A DNA stretch of 64,000 bases from Siphonodentalium dalli (taxonomy: Eukaryota; Mollusca; Scaphopoda; Gadilida; Siphonodentaliidae). The notes under the pieces were generated by a model that worked only from the letters and a program-made list of their open reading frames with translations, ran no database searches and was not told the origin of the DNA. The position numbers and the translations under genes are program-made. Positions 44,796 to 56,159 of this stretch are shown piece after piece. Position 1 is the stretch's first letter. Each line of letters starts with the position of its first letter. The stretch is from positions 115,423,195 to 115,487,194 of the forward strand of contig CP136065.1 in the NCBI GenBank assembly GCA_032622095.1, given 5' to 3'.

Positions 44796-44971
44796 ATAAT
44801 TAACAATGTTACGCCTAACGCATGCGCACAAGAGTATTTTAAATGTACAAGTGTATCACAGTACATAGAGTTAAGCACACACGAGAAAGTACACGAGAAG
44901 AGAGTACAACGAGACCATTACTGGAATGACTTTACAGTCCAAGCAGTTAGAAGAAGAACAAAAAAAAAAAC

Positions 44972-46800
44972 TTACTACGGCGGTCGATGTCAGTAAATAT
45001 TCTGGGGACTATTTTCTGCAAATGCATTCATTAACTAACTTATAAAATAAAGATCAAATTTATCACAAACACTCGTTTACTTCTTCCCGATGCTAAACCG
45101 GTAGGGGGCATTACTGTTAGAATGGTGTACCTATATCAAGCATTTATAATTACATACCACTAGCGGTTTGTGAGCGATACTGGTAACTATTCATAACGGT
45201 ATATACAGATATTGTGCGGCATATTGCAAATGTATGGCACAACATAGGGAAAACTGAAATGAAAATGCGACTTATATAATTTCTGAAGTATTTCAAACAT
45301 GAAGTCCTGGTCGTTAGCGTCAGAACTATTCAATCTGTTTTGGCGGGGAAATATATAATGTGTGAAAACTTACTAAAAATAACATTGTTATCTGTATTTT
45401 CGCGATTCGACATACATGTATGCGTTTCCTTATTTTTGGAGAGAGTCAGCTCAAGCAGTGAGTGAAACTCGCTCGGTTAAACTCTGGCTAGAGATGTTCC
45501 CCTTTTTACTAGTGCTGAAACGGATATCCGTTTGGCTACCGTCGGCAACCGGTTGAACTACGATCAACCGGTTAACCGCTATGTAATACACACATGCAAT
45601 GCCACTGATAAAAACTAACATATTCAGGTCCTTAATCGGCATAGGCTGATAACAGTAGCTTTTAAACAAGGGTACTTTATCAATTTTGCTACAAACGTTA
45701 TCACTCAGAGGGGTATACATTCGAAATTACGCATATTAAAAGTCAAAATCTGGTGCCAGATCAAAAGTCTTTCCATGAATGGCAGATTACATAGTCTGGC
45801 ATCGGCGGCTAAACATCAAAGATGCATGACGTCATCTTTGATGTTCCGATGTCAGGTAAAACATGTGCACACTGATGCCACTGGGTCATCGGCAAAGATC
45901 AATACAATCGTATTCACTGCAGTACGGCGTGGTCATTTGACATCTACTCTTCGACTGACTACTTGTAGACAGTATCATGGATACCCAAGAAATGAGTAAA
46001 TCAGATGTCTCGGCACATTTCAAAGAGAAATTGGCAGGATGCAAACTCTGAGAACCAACCCTATTTACATACGCTCGGTCTATACTTCTAACATTACGAG
46101 TTTGAGTAATCTCAGTCTATGAAGTTCAAATGAACTCGAATCAAAGTGGTGTTCCTGTGCAGTCGGACTTATTTGCATCCTAATGACTAATTCTCAGCAT
46201 TTGATTGTCTTCTAACAGAAAACACTGTTTTCAGCAGGTTTTCAGCTGTTTTTTAAATTTTCATTTGTTAACTTCATAAAGTTCACAAACTTCATAATTG
46301 TGTTTATCGGTCGTCAGTCATCCTATCCATCTCAAATTGCCAAAGAACACCCAGCAGTTAGAATACCTGTGTCACATGACTTAATAATCAATAATCGGCC
46401 AGTCTCGTAATCGCTATAATGGCAATAAAAGACTGCCGATAGTTGCATGTACGAACATATGTATATACATGTAGGTCACACAATATTCTTCCCAAAACGA
46501 GAACGATAACAAGTCAGGTAGCAGTCGCAACTGCAGTACAAACAGGTCAAGCATGACATGATGACACGTCTATTTATAAACACTGCGAGTTTTAGTTCAC
46601 TGTGTTGTCAGTTGTCAAAACGTGGCTTTGTGACGTTCGTGTTTGGTGATTTACATTAGTTTAATACAAGCTCTGTCTGTGTAAACATTACGCGAGTTTG
46701 TCATACAGTTAATAAATCAAATTATGCTGATATATTGGTACATATTATGGTGTAAATAATCAGTGTAAAGTCATAGGTTGAAAATAGCAGATAACCGGTT
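44972..46800. other. Intronic repeat-derived sequence
   Basis: Continues the dispersed repeat family interrupted by the LINE. ATGTGTGAAAACTTACT recurs at 45358, and AGTGCTGAAACGG and CCGGTTAACCGC at 45510-45576 match, inverted, 48490-48545. A CATCAAAGATGC..GCATCTTTGATG-like hairpin lies at 45816-45846. No gene recognised. Confidence 0.5.
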
Positions 46801-48479
46801 AGGCCTAACAAAATAATACCTGTGTTTCCACTAACGGGGTCCCAAAAATATTGGGTCGGTAGGTAGGTAAACTTTTTTTTGTTTTTTTTTAAACCTATTT
46901 TGGCGGGCCAACTTTTGGGGATAATATTTGTCTGCGATTCATGATCAAGCAACATTACTCATTTGTTCAATTAGAGTTTGCATCAGTAGAGGCAGTCACA
47001 GTTTTTTTGTAATTTTTGCATGGCTCCCATGGCATGTGTTGATGCCAAATTGGATTTGAGAAGAAATTAAATAGGTTAAATGATGCAAAACTAATACTAA
47101 ATCCTATGTCACCGATAGTAGAGTGCAATGCAAGCATTAATTGGTACACGCGGTAGTATCAGATACTTAGTAGCAATTCTCGAACTGTCTGGAAGTGTCG
47201 GCGACCTTCAATCAATTCCGACCCTTTGAAGTTTTCTCTGATCTTCCGACAAAAGCACGTGTGCAGTCACTGTGTATTAAGTCTGAATGCACACAAGGAA
47301 GTGACAATGTAAAAGTGGTATGTGTGGCAATGCGTGCTTTCGTAACTTAATAGTTAATACTGCACGAAAGCAACATGGATTCAAATTGCAATCACACCAC
47401 GACATACTAAAAACTGTTTTACAGTGAGGTTTATAAAAACTATGTAAGTCGACAAAGTTTGAAGATTGAGATCAGCTGCACAATGTCTTCACTCTTCCCG
47501 TTCTTCCTCCATGTTGTGATCTAATATGTTCAATTCAATTGAGTGACCAAACAGACATCGTAGCTGAAACGACCCAAAACCTCTTTAACTTCTTAAAATT
47601 ATCTTCCCTTTTATCAAGGAAATTGAATAGGGATCTCGTCGATTCGTCCCGGGTACGAAACGACTTCGATTTGTCCCAACTTAGAAATTTACTTTGATTG
47701 ATTCGTCCCATATAGGCTACTATGGTTGTTTCGTACCCCCGAATAGAATTCTACAACCAGCTAATAAATTTAATATCATAACTTTCCATTGTATTAACAT
47801 GCTAAAATGTGTTCACTTATGAGTACTGACAGGTTGTTTTCACAACATGAAGACCACGGAGGGTCTCCCGTCTGAGTAGGCGTCATATTGTTTTTACAAG
47901 TCGACGCTCATGGGTGAACACTGGTCTCATGTGCCGATGACCACTGTTCAGTGATCAAACGGAATGTATTTGTAACAATAACAGTTCCGTAATCCGATTG
48001 TAGCTCGGCCTACATGCCATCATTATCTCGAGATTGCCTGCACGGTGGTGATTGGGATTCGCGATTTTCTCGGGGAACGAATTTCCGATTACGGCATTCG
48101 CCCGCGACGATACGAAAATATAGCAGAGGTGTTTCGAATGCCCACTAACGTAAACGAACGATCGGCCCCGATTGGCCGATTGTGGTTGGGTGATAATAAT
48201 TATTATTATAATTGGGCCGTCCGACAATCGGTCAATCTCGTGCATTTTCGTGCAACGAGATCTCGCGATCGGCCGACCACATGACACTGTCTCCTGTCTG
48301 TAGACGCAGTATACATCGCGTTTCTGCGGCAAGGTACCCACTCAACGCACCACGTGATATCAATTTAAATTAACTTGGTAGTTTATATTTTTTGAAAACC
48401 CAATAAAATGGGGGCAGTCGGCGACTTTTTTAACGGTCGGTCGGGTTAGTGGAAACACAGGTATTATTTTTTTAGGCCT
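46801..48479. mobile_element. Element with AGGCCT-oligo(A) inverted termini, copy 1
   Basis: Left end AGGCCTAACAAAATAATACC then TGTGTTTCCACTAACGG; right end mirrored as AGGCCTAAAAAAATAATACC then TGTGTTTCCACTAACC: about 38 bp of inverted repeat followed by CGGTCGG/GGTAGGTAGG-type runs. 1679 bp. A CpG-richer segment with CGATCGG-type palindromes lies at 47990-48340; a 128-codon minus-strand frame there has no known domain. No clear target duplication. Confidence 0.65.
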
Positions 48480-48742
48480 TATGATCCGGTTACACGTCGC
48501 GGTTAACCGGCTACAAAAATATGTCAACCGTTTCAGCACTACTTTTTACCTGTTTTAACGCACCAACCAAACTGCGTTTTAGAGGCATCATATTGATACT
48601 TCCGGGAATGATTAAGATGTTCTATCTTCGGTGAAAAATATTGTATTTAATGTATTTTTCAAGGTATTCCGCATTGCATAAGAGAGTTATTAAACCGTTA
48701 TGACCGACATAGCCTGCCGTAGTAAGTTTTCACACATAATCA

Positions 48743-48925
48743 CCATCGCCGTGCCGACAAAAGGCAACACTTTGTCAGAACACAAGCGACGATTTTGATT
48801 TGGTTGAGGGTGACCGGAGAATATGGTAGCCTAATTTCGATGCGCAAATTAGCGCTTCTAGTTTATTATCGAAAAACAGCCGGTTTGAGAGTATAATATA
48901 TAGCTGAATACAGCTTGCAATATCT
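48743..48925 (-). repeat. Inverted copy of the 43.0-kb repeat (empty LINE site)
   Basis: Reverse complement aligns with 43045-43260 and runs on without interruption through GTGTGAAAACTTACTACGGC, where the left copy has the LINE. The minus-strand frame here is only a shadow. Confidence 0.85.
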
Positions 48926-48932
48926 AACAAGG

Positions 48933-49640
48933 TTTTTATGTTTACCCATACCATGTATGGTAAACATAGTGTCGTTGTCCGGATTGACCACTCGTCGTTC
49001 GTCCGTCCGTCTGTCCGTCCGTCCGTCTGTCCGTCCGTAGACACTTTACGTGTAATGCGATAACTCAAACATTTTCTACCTGATTAAAACCAAATTTTGT
49101 ATATGGGGTTTTCAGCCCAAAATACAGATCGAGTTCGAATATGGGTTTGATCCGACTTTTTTTTACAGAGTTATGGAACTTTTTCGACTTAGAATTCACG
49201 CATTCTGCCATAACTCAAACATTTTTTATCTGATCGGAACCAAATTTGGTATGTGAGTTTCTCGGCCCAAAATACAGATCGAGTTCGAATATGGGTTTGA
49301 TCCGAGTTTTTTTTACAGAGTTATGGCCCTTTTTTTTACTTAGAATTCATGAATTCTGCCATAACTCAAACATTTTTTATCTGATTGTAACCAAATATGG
49401 TATATGAGGTTCTCAGACCAACATACTGACTGATTGAGTTCGAATATGGGTTTGATCGGATGTTTTTTAATGGAGTTATGGTCCTTTGACATATAGTTCA
49501 CACATACTTCGATAAAGCAACCATTTTTCATCTGATAGGAGCCAAATTTGGTATATGAGTTTCTCAACTCAAAATACAGAACGAGTTTGAATATGGGTTA
49601 GATCCAATTTGTTATACCAGAGATATGGCCCTTTATCAAC
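48933..49640 (+). repeat. Dispersed repeat with ~150-bp subunits and ATGTTTACC hairpin start
   Basis: Starts with the imperfect palindrome TATGTTTACCCATACCATGT..., then a GTCCGTCCGTCTGTCCGTCC run, then about four units each with CATAACTCAAACATTTTTTA, AACCAAATTTGGTATATGAG and ATACAGATCGAGTTCGAATA. A second copy of the same start and two units is at 62164-62580. Confidence 0.85.
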
Positions 49641-49649
49641 TAAGAATTA

Positions 49650-50082
49650 TCCAATTATAACCCAAGTAACTTACAATTAATGAATACCTCAGCCTCACAG
49701 CTTCTCTGTGAGAGAGATAAAAAGACATGGTTTATTGAGAGTTATTTATAGCCCTCATATGTTCCCTCTGTATAAGAGACACAAATTGGTGAATTATTGG
49801 ATAAATTGATTTAGCTATCTTATTAACCACAACTTAATGTGAATTTATTTAACTAGACCAATGGAGCTCTCTAAGTCCTTGGATGATGGGACTACATTGG
49901 ATCAAACAGGGCAGAGATAGGTGATTTAACCCCTTTTACCCATTCCATGTCTTTTAACCTTTTCCATTAAATAAATAATTATATTATTTTGGCATCTCAC
50001 ATGGCAATTTGCAACAACATGAATAGAACTGCGTACACTATGATAGTGGTGACAGGCTCTAGAGTTTAGATGTTATTTAACC
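49650..50082. other. Intronic sequence without recognised feature
   Basis: AT-rich; a TTAACCCCTTTTACCC stretch at 49927 resembles a piggyBac-like terminus but has no matching partner. Confidence 0.3.
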
Positions 50083-50288
50083 CTTCTATATTGACTCATA
50101 CATTCCAATAATTTGTGTTATTACTGGTTATTATGTACATTTGCCATATACTACTTTAGATTATAACAGTATACTCTATAATTCAACATTAAAAGATTAT
50201 GATTCTGATTATAACAATTTACTATCGCCAAGGGATGGGTTAAACATCTGCCGATCGTGATCGGCCTCTCGTTTGTTAACTATAACAT
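50083..50288 (+). repeat. Dispersed ~200-bp repeat, copy 1
   Basis: Shares ATTCCAATAATTTGTGTTA, AACAGTATACTCTATAATTC and CGCCAAGGGATGGGTTAA plus CATCTGCCGATCGTGATCGG with 63296-63455. TTAACCCTTCTATA at the left and GGATGGGTTAA at the right suggest another TTAA-type element, with imperfect ends. The diverged ~480-bp unit follows directly. Confidence 0.7.
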
Positions 50289-50660
50289 GATTATGATTAA
50301 AGACATATTATGGACTTATTCGTGTGGGTGAAACTGATCAGTTAGTATTGAGGCACTATGCCAACTGGAGGAATGTAGCATTCTGCTAACATCGCCGAAA
50401 ATCGACCGTAACACTCCATAGAAAATATCGTCCGAACTACGCTCAATTGTAAATATTTACTTCTCAATTCGGGACGCAACTATTGGTGATAAACTAACGA
50501 AAACGATTTTGACATCAAGAGTCACTGCATTTAACTTATATATAAGAATGACGGTCTGTGTTGTAAATTTGGATATAATATAGTTGTAAAAATAACAACT
50601 TTGAGCAAGGTATTCTCCATTTCTATTTGATCACCCTACCTGAGTGTTTCACTTCACTTT
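50289..50660 (+). repeat. Diverged single copy of the ~480-bp tandem unit
   Basis: Aligns with the 38862-40790 units from AAAGACATATTATGGACTT to TGAGTGTTTCACTTCACTTT, with many substitutions. Located about 10 kb away from the array. Confidence 0.85.
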
Positions 50661-52001
50661 AAACAATATACAAAATTGGATAATAGATATGAAAATGTGC
50701 AGTAATTGTCAACCCTATAGAAACAGGCATACTGCATGGTACCGTGATTACTGCTCCAGCAACAGCCTGGTCCGCTTATTTGTAACTCCAATCAGATTCA
50801 GCACTCCTCATTACACTATTAAATTTCCTTTCCTTTTCTGATTGCCATACATGTAAATGCCAACCGAGTTATTCTACCATATACTCAGTCTATGTAAACA
50901 TACACTCAGATTCATACTGATACTGAGTCTATTGCATTCCCATCAACTTTTCATTTCTGAACGGTTGTGGGCTTCCCCCAAATTACGTCACACCGCACTA
51001 AATATAAATCTGAAATTAGTTGTGATTGACAGGCGTAAACATGGTCACGTGCCAGTGCCGTCATGGCCGCTTCAACCATGTGAAGCCGATTCTAAGAATC
51101 GGAATTAATAGTTGCAGGGTTTGTGACTTTTCGTTCGGCGGTTGTTTTACTGACAATAAAGGGAAACAGCTAGCTTCCGGGATCTAAAATAATATGTACA
51201 ATAACTAAGACAGATCTTCTTGAAATTATAAAAAATGTCAATTTATGTGGATCTCTTGAACGAATTATTTTTTAGATTGGCCAGGCGATTTGTCGCCCAT
51301 GTTGTCAAAAAATAACACAAATCAACGGCCACAAATCAAAAATACATGAATGTCGGGACTATCTGCTAAAACAACTACAGAACTAAAAAAAAGTTAAATG
51401 ACATAACAAAACGATATATCAGTTCCCCAGTACCGGCAGTAGTACCACCGCAGCCATAACGAGCAAAGAGCAACACAATTCTACCACCAACCCCACCGAA
51501 ACCCTCCCGACCTTACACAGCCGTATTATTAGCTCCAAAGATTGGCCAGTTATACCCTAATTACAGTTGCCTGCAATCCAAATTCCGGTGATTCTTGATT
51601 TTAAACTTTCGACCGCTCGTCGACAATCTTCTTTATTTGTCGATTTGTGAATTTCTCTTCCGGTATAACATGACGTCATGGATACTATTTTAACAACATT
51701 TAGCCACACCTTCGGAATTTCCACACCGAGAGCACGTGACATGTTACTAGTTTTTTATTGGGGCACACATTTCTTGGAGCTAAGTTTTGATTGGCGGTAA
51801 TTACAAGGAATCCCGGGTTTGGGAAATGAAAACTGAACGAAAGGTCGTTAGACCCACTATTTTTATATGTGGGTATGTAGTTTACTCCAGACTGCCATAT
51901 ACTCTGCCATCTAAATTACTCTAGTTGTCTAATGTCCATGCTTGATAAATGTGTATGGTGTGATTACATGTATGTCCTCAAGTCACCGAGGAGAAAAGGT
52001 G
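50661..52001. other. Intronic sequence without recognised feature
   Basis: No ORF with a recognisable domain, no repeat family identified. Searched for SAFB exon 2 (expected AIEEEGG..P) without success. Confidence 0.3.
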
Positions 52002-52282
52002 AGGCCAAAAAAAAAAGATTGTAAGTTTCCGATAACGGAGTGAAAAAATCAGGGTAGGTAGGTAGGGAAATTTTATTTTTTTATTTTATTTTGATATTTT
52101 TTATCCAGCTGCTGAAATATTGAATTACTTCGACCGAAGTGACATAAAATGCCAACTTGTGTTGTGGGGAAAGTATTACTTGATAAACACAGTGGAAATA
52201 GACATTAAGATTGATGAAAGATCAAGCTTACTTCATGCTTAAGTATGTTATTTATTATTCACATACCACATTTTCATACATT

Positions 52283-52387
52283 TGGCTTAGTTGGTGGACC
52301 CAACTATTCAAACAGAGCTAGACGCTCTCGAATATTTTATGGAGCTATGCTCTGATAATAAAAGTCAGTTTTGCGGACTAACATTTG
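52283..52387 (+). repeat. Short dispersed repeat, copy 1
   Basis: AGTTGGTGGACCCAACTATT begins a ~105-bp sequence also present at 57148-57225. The core TTGGTGGACCCAA is itself a near palindrome. Confidence 0.8.
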
Positions 52388-52886
52388 TCTATAAACTTGG
52401 TACGAAATTGATGTCACTAACGTTTATAAGAATTTTACCCATAATACATATGTACCACCATTATACCGTACTTATATTGTGACGACTACATCCCAATGTC
52501 TGGAGGTAGCCAGTACACCCAACCTAGCATGCCTGGTTTTTGGAAACAGTAGCTGTACCCCTAACATATGTGGTGATAAACTCTATACATGTATATATAC
52601 AGATACACACACCATGTCTGTTGATAGTGCTCCTACCGGTACTCTCGGGCTCCAAATAACAGTGCAGACCCAAATAATAGCACAGTGGAAACTCTGAGCA
52701 AAACATCAACTATAGTTAAAAAAATTATCTGTATCTGTAGATATTACAGTGCAGGAACCAATTCTGGTTGTAGACGCACTGGTCCAGGTGCTACCACGGC
52801 CGAGTGACTTTATAACCCTGTGGTGACTCCAGTAGCGTTCTTTAATGTGCACACACCGAGGCGTGTACACGGGTCAGCCATTAATG

Positions 52887-53127
52887 TCCGTGCCTGATCG
52901 GACAGCGTACTGCACCCACGACAACATACCTGGACAAGTGTTGTAATGGGGGGAAGTCGGCATTTTGCATTCGGATCTTTATTCAGTGATCTCGAATGAG
53001 ACTTTTCAGCCTGACAAACTTGGTATCTGACCGAGTTCTGATTTTTGTCAGAATACCCTGACCAGGTTGTGAACCCCGGTCCGCTAGCACGAGAGACCAG
53101 TACGCTACCTCTCGGCTACCGACTTCC
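52887..53127 (-). mobile_element. tRNA-derived SINE
   Basis: On the minus strand the head reads GTCGGTAGCCGAGAGGTAGCG, containing an A-box-like TAGCCGAGAGG, followed about 40 bp later by GGGGTTCACAACC, a B-box-like element. A ~170-bp body follows (AGAATCAGAACTCGGT-like and CGAATGCAAAATGCC-like stretches) ending CAGTACGCTGTCCGATCAGG. A second, 5'-truncated copy lies at 2571-2800. The head is too altered for a tRNA gene and is joined to the shared non-tRNA body, which defines a SINE. It is nested in the AGGCC-ended element at 52002-53782. Confidence 0.75.
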
Positions 53128-53898
53128 CCTTTATAGTACATGTACTAGTAGGTCAAGCATATGAATCAACATAGTATGTGTCATGTAGTGTTTTATTCAA
53201 TATTTAAATGTTCACATGTATGCCATATATTTGAATATGTACATGCATAAAATTATAAGCTCATCAATTTGGTATCAGAATCATATAGAAATCTTGAGTT
53301 TGTGATGATTTCAATTTTCATCATAGCATCAAAATTAATAAACTTGCAGACTCAAATAAGTACTGTGCAGGGGGGAAAATTTCCAAGAAAATAATAAATG
53401 CGTGCATGTTTATTTGGAACCCATGAGTATGTTCCATAAGTCCCAAGCAAGGCATACAGGTAAAGCAGGCATGAGATCCACTCTCATGAAATTAAAATTG
53501 CAAAATTCATGCCCATCAATCCACAACCCATCACACACCTGGGGCTTTTGAGACAACTGTCACTTCATGGTCACTTTTCACAGGCATATGTTAGAAACCA
53601 TGTGTTTTGCACACTAATGATCATCAATATTTACGAGCATTAGTGGTAAAAACAGTAAAAAAAAATGTTTTTTTTAGAAAATTTTGACTTTTTCTCAAAA
53701 TATCAATAAAAAGATTAGGGTTTGCGGGTTATTTTTAGGGTCGGTCGATGTACGGAAACATAGGATCTTTTTTTTTTGGCCTGATTGAAAATATATTCAG
53801 TTCTCAGCTAAAATTTACTAAATTTAGTAGTAAATCTTTAAGCACAGGTCTACCTATCCAGATATCACAACATTGGAACTCACATGGACCTACATGTA

Positions 53899-54281
53899 CC
53901 CCGCTGGATAAAACAAGTGTCCATTGGCACCGCAGTGTATTTGCCGTTCGGCCGCGGTGTCAGAGTTTGCAACTGCAGTTTAGCACCGCGGCCGAACGGC
54001 AAGTACACCGTGGCCCAACAGCAAGTACACAGCGGCCGAAAGCCAACTATACTGCGGCCGAACGGCATGTACACCATGGTTAGATTTCTGGTTTGTATCG
54101 TCTTTTTTCAGTTTAGTGAACGTACATCGCGGCAACTACACAATGGCTGAACTGCAAGTACACCGCGGCCCACCTGTAGTTAGCCAGTGGAGCTGCGGTG
54201 TACATGTAGTTGCATTTCAGCCGCGGTGGCAACGCTAACTGCACCGCGGTTCTAGGTGGACACTTGTTTTGTCAAGCAGGG
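53899..54281. mobile_element. Tc1/mariner-like MITE with CCGCGG-rich interior
   Basis: TA flanks at 53897-53898 and 54282-54283. Termini: CCCCGCTGGATAAAACAAGT left, mirrored CCCTGCTTGACAAAACAAGT right, continuing GTCCA. The 383-bp interior is made of GCCGCGG/CCGCGGC and GAACGGCAAGTACACCG blocks in both orientations, so it can fold in many registers. ORFs at 53748-54150 are by-products of these repeats. Confidence 0.75.
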
Positions 54282-54448
54282 TAGTGTATGCACAATTAAA
54301 GTACATGGTTGCTATATCTGTACTGCCATGATATTTGTGCTTGATACATGTTGTTATATACAAAATAGTAAATAATAACAGAATTTTGATTAATCCAGCC
54401 TTGGATATAATAAGCAACAGCTGTTAGAACCTTCATTTATCAAAGACA

Positions 54449-55807
54449 TAGTCCAAGTCTTCTCATACTAAAACCAGCTAAGATATTGGTATGGCGAGAT
54501 GCTGGATTTTAGTCCGAGATCGCGCGCATAGCCTTCTTATGACACGAGTTAAGCGTTAATGACCCGCTCAAATAAAACCACAATTATATGAAATAAAATA
54601 TCACAATTGCGACAATAAACGGATATTTTCTGCAGAAGACATGCCATTTGATCTGAAACCCACATCAGTTGTGAATCGAAAGCGGTAATTTAATGCGAAA
54701 AGAGACATTTACCGCAATGTTTACGAACTCAGTTGACCTCGCGAACTGTGTTCGGCATTTTCCGTTGAAAATATTCCGTAGATTTTCGACTAACAACGCA
54801 AATTACGATGAATTCTCCATTGTAATCGTAATTATGTGTGTCAATAAATAAAAAATAAATAGATTAATTAAACATTGAAGATATAAATGTAATACATTAA
54901 ATAAATTACGGGAATTACAACCCTCTCAAAGTTTAAAACAGTGTAAACACAACGAGCATTAGAATAAATAATATGGTGCTACATTTCACCCACATTTTGG
55001 TGGACTTCCGCGGAATTAAGATATATACTAAGCGAACAGAGCAATATACTGCTCTTGTTAAGCACACAAAAAATAAAACAAAATTTGTATAAATTTTGAA
55101 CCTTAAGTTTGAAAAGTTTGAAAAGTCCCACTAAAACTGAAGAACTATATTTCGAAACTGTGTGATTCGGTTCTCCGATTATTTTATCAACACAAAAGTC
55201 AACATGCACATGGATGAAAATCACACGCATGGCAAGTCAGACACAAGAGTTCTAATTTGCTCCAATTTTGACAAGTTGCTTGCGAAAATTGTCAACAAAA
55301 CTACCGTTCTGATCCTCCATTATGTCATTAAGTTTTTAGTGCGGGAATTGTTCTCAAAGCACATAGGAAACTGGACTTTGGGGCGATCGGTTTTCGCCAT
55401 TTTGTTCGGAAAACCCTGCGCTATATATAGAAACGGAAACTAGAATATCCAGAACAAACTCCGGATTATGCCGAAGTTATTCGGACCAGTTCGGCTTTCA
55501 GTTAAAACGTAAACAAACAGAGAAAAAAAGCGATGTTTGTGGCAATCAACCGGTATATTCTATGTGTAATTTAACATTAAAGTTAGATTATTATACACCA
55601 TTATGACCATAAGATGTCACTTCCGATGTATATAGCATCACGTATTGATTTGCTAGGTAAATCGAGTAAAATACACAACAAATTCCCGCCACTAACCTTG
55701 GGCTTAAGTCGTGTCATAAGAGACTATACGGGACGACCTCGGACTAAAATCCAGCATCTCGCCATACCAATATCTTAACTGGTTTTAGTACGAGAAGACT
55801 TGGACTA
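54449..55807. mobile_element. Mutator-like element, 9-bp TSD and ~115-bp TIRs
   Basis: TCAAAGACA stands directly before 54449 and directly after 55807: a perfect 9-bp target duplication. TIRs of about 115 bp start TAGTCCAAGTCTTCTC and run through TTGGTATGGCGAGATGCTGG and TTATGACACGA. Long TIRs plus 9-bp duplications are the MULE signature. The ~1.13-kb interior has short frames (54979-55230 minus, 55162-55443 plus) without recognisable domains; no transposase, so it is non-autonomous. Confidence 0.85.
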
Positions 55808-55816
55808 TCAAAGACA

Positions 55817-56159
55817 TTGCACAATTGCATATTTTCATAACAATTAGAATTTTTTTTTTTTAAATCGATATAAATTTTTTTTAGGCCTTACTCCCTTAGT
55901 AGTATGTGACTGATTTAATTATAACATTTATTCTATCAATTTATATACCAAAATTAATTAATTAATTTATTAATTAACTAATTAGTAATTAACGAAGTAA
56001 TCGCCACCTTGAGAGTTTCTCTCGGGCAGTTTGATCAGATGACGAAATGCATTCCTCATCATACATTTGAACATGTTGTGTTATATATCATTTGAAAGGG
56101 CATGTCATTCTGAATACAAATCTAAAGGAATCCAAAAGATTGCTCTTCATGTTCAAGGG
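55817..56159. other. AT-rich sequence without recognised feature
   Basis: Contains a poly-T tract, an AGGCCTTAC piece after oligo(T) at 55874-55890 like the AGGCC element ends, and a TTAATTAATTA simple run. Confidence 0.35.

Larger units (their letters stand above)
43261..44971 (+). mobile_element. 5'-truncated RNase H-bearing LINE with poly(A)
   Basis: Boundaries come from comparison with an inverted paralogue of the target site (48743-48780): flanking sequence reads TTGTGTGA at 43253-43260 and resumes ACTTACTACGGC at 44971, while the paralogue joins TGTGTGAAAACTTACTACGG directly. The insert ends in eleven or so A residues at 44960-44971. It contains the thumb region and RNase H end of an I/Jockey/R1-type ORF2, so it is a 5'-truncated copy. 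No clear target-site duplication is visible apart from the A-rich overlap. Confidence 0.8.
52002..53782. mobile_element. Element with AGGCC-oligo(A) inverted termini, copy 2
   Basis: Left AGGCCAAAAAAAAAAGAT..GTTTCCG, right mirrored AGGCCAAAAAAAAAAGATCC..GTTTCCG, followed by GGGTAGGTAGG and CGACCGACCC runs as in copy 1. 1781 bp; it hosts the SINE at 52887-53127. Internal sequence otherwise differs from copy 1. Confidence 0.6.

Noticed and set aside
53090-53127. Possible tRNA gene on the minus strand
   Set aside because: A- and B-box-like segments are present but no cloverleaf can be closed, and the head is attached to a body shared with a second copy, so it is a SINE.
53748-54150. Overlapping 111- and 88-codon frames
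   Set aside because: They translate the GCCGCGG/GTACACCG repeats of a Tc1/mariner-like MITE.
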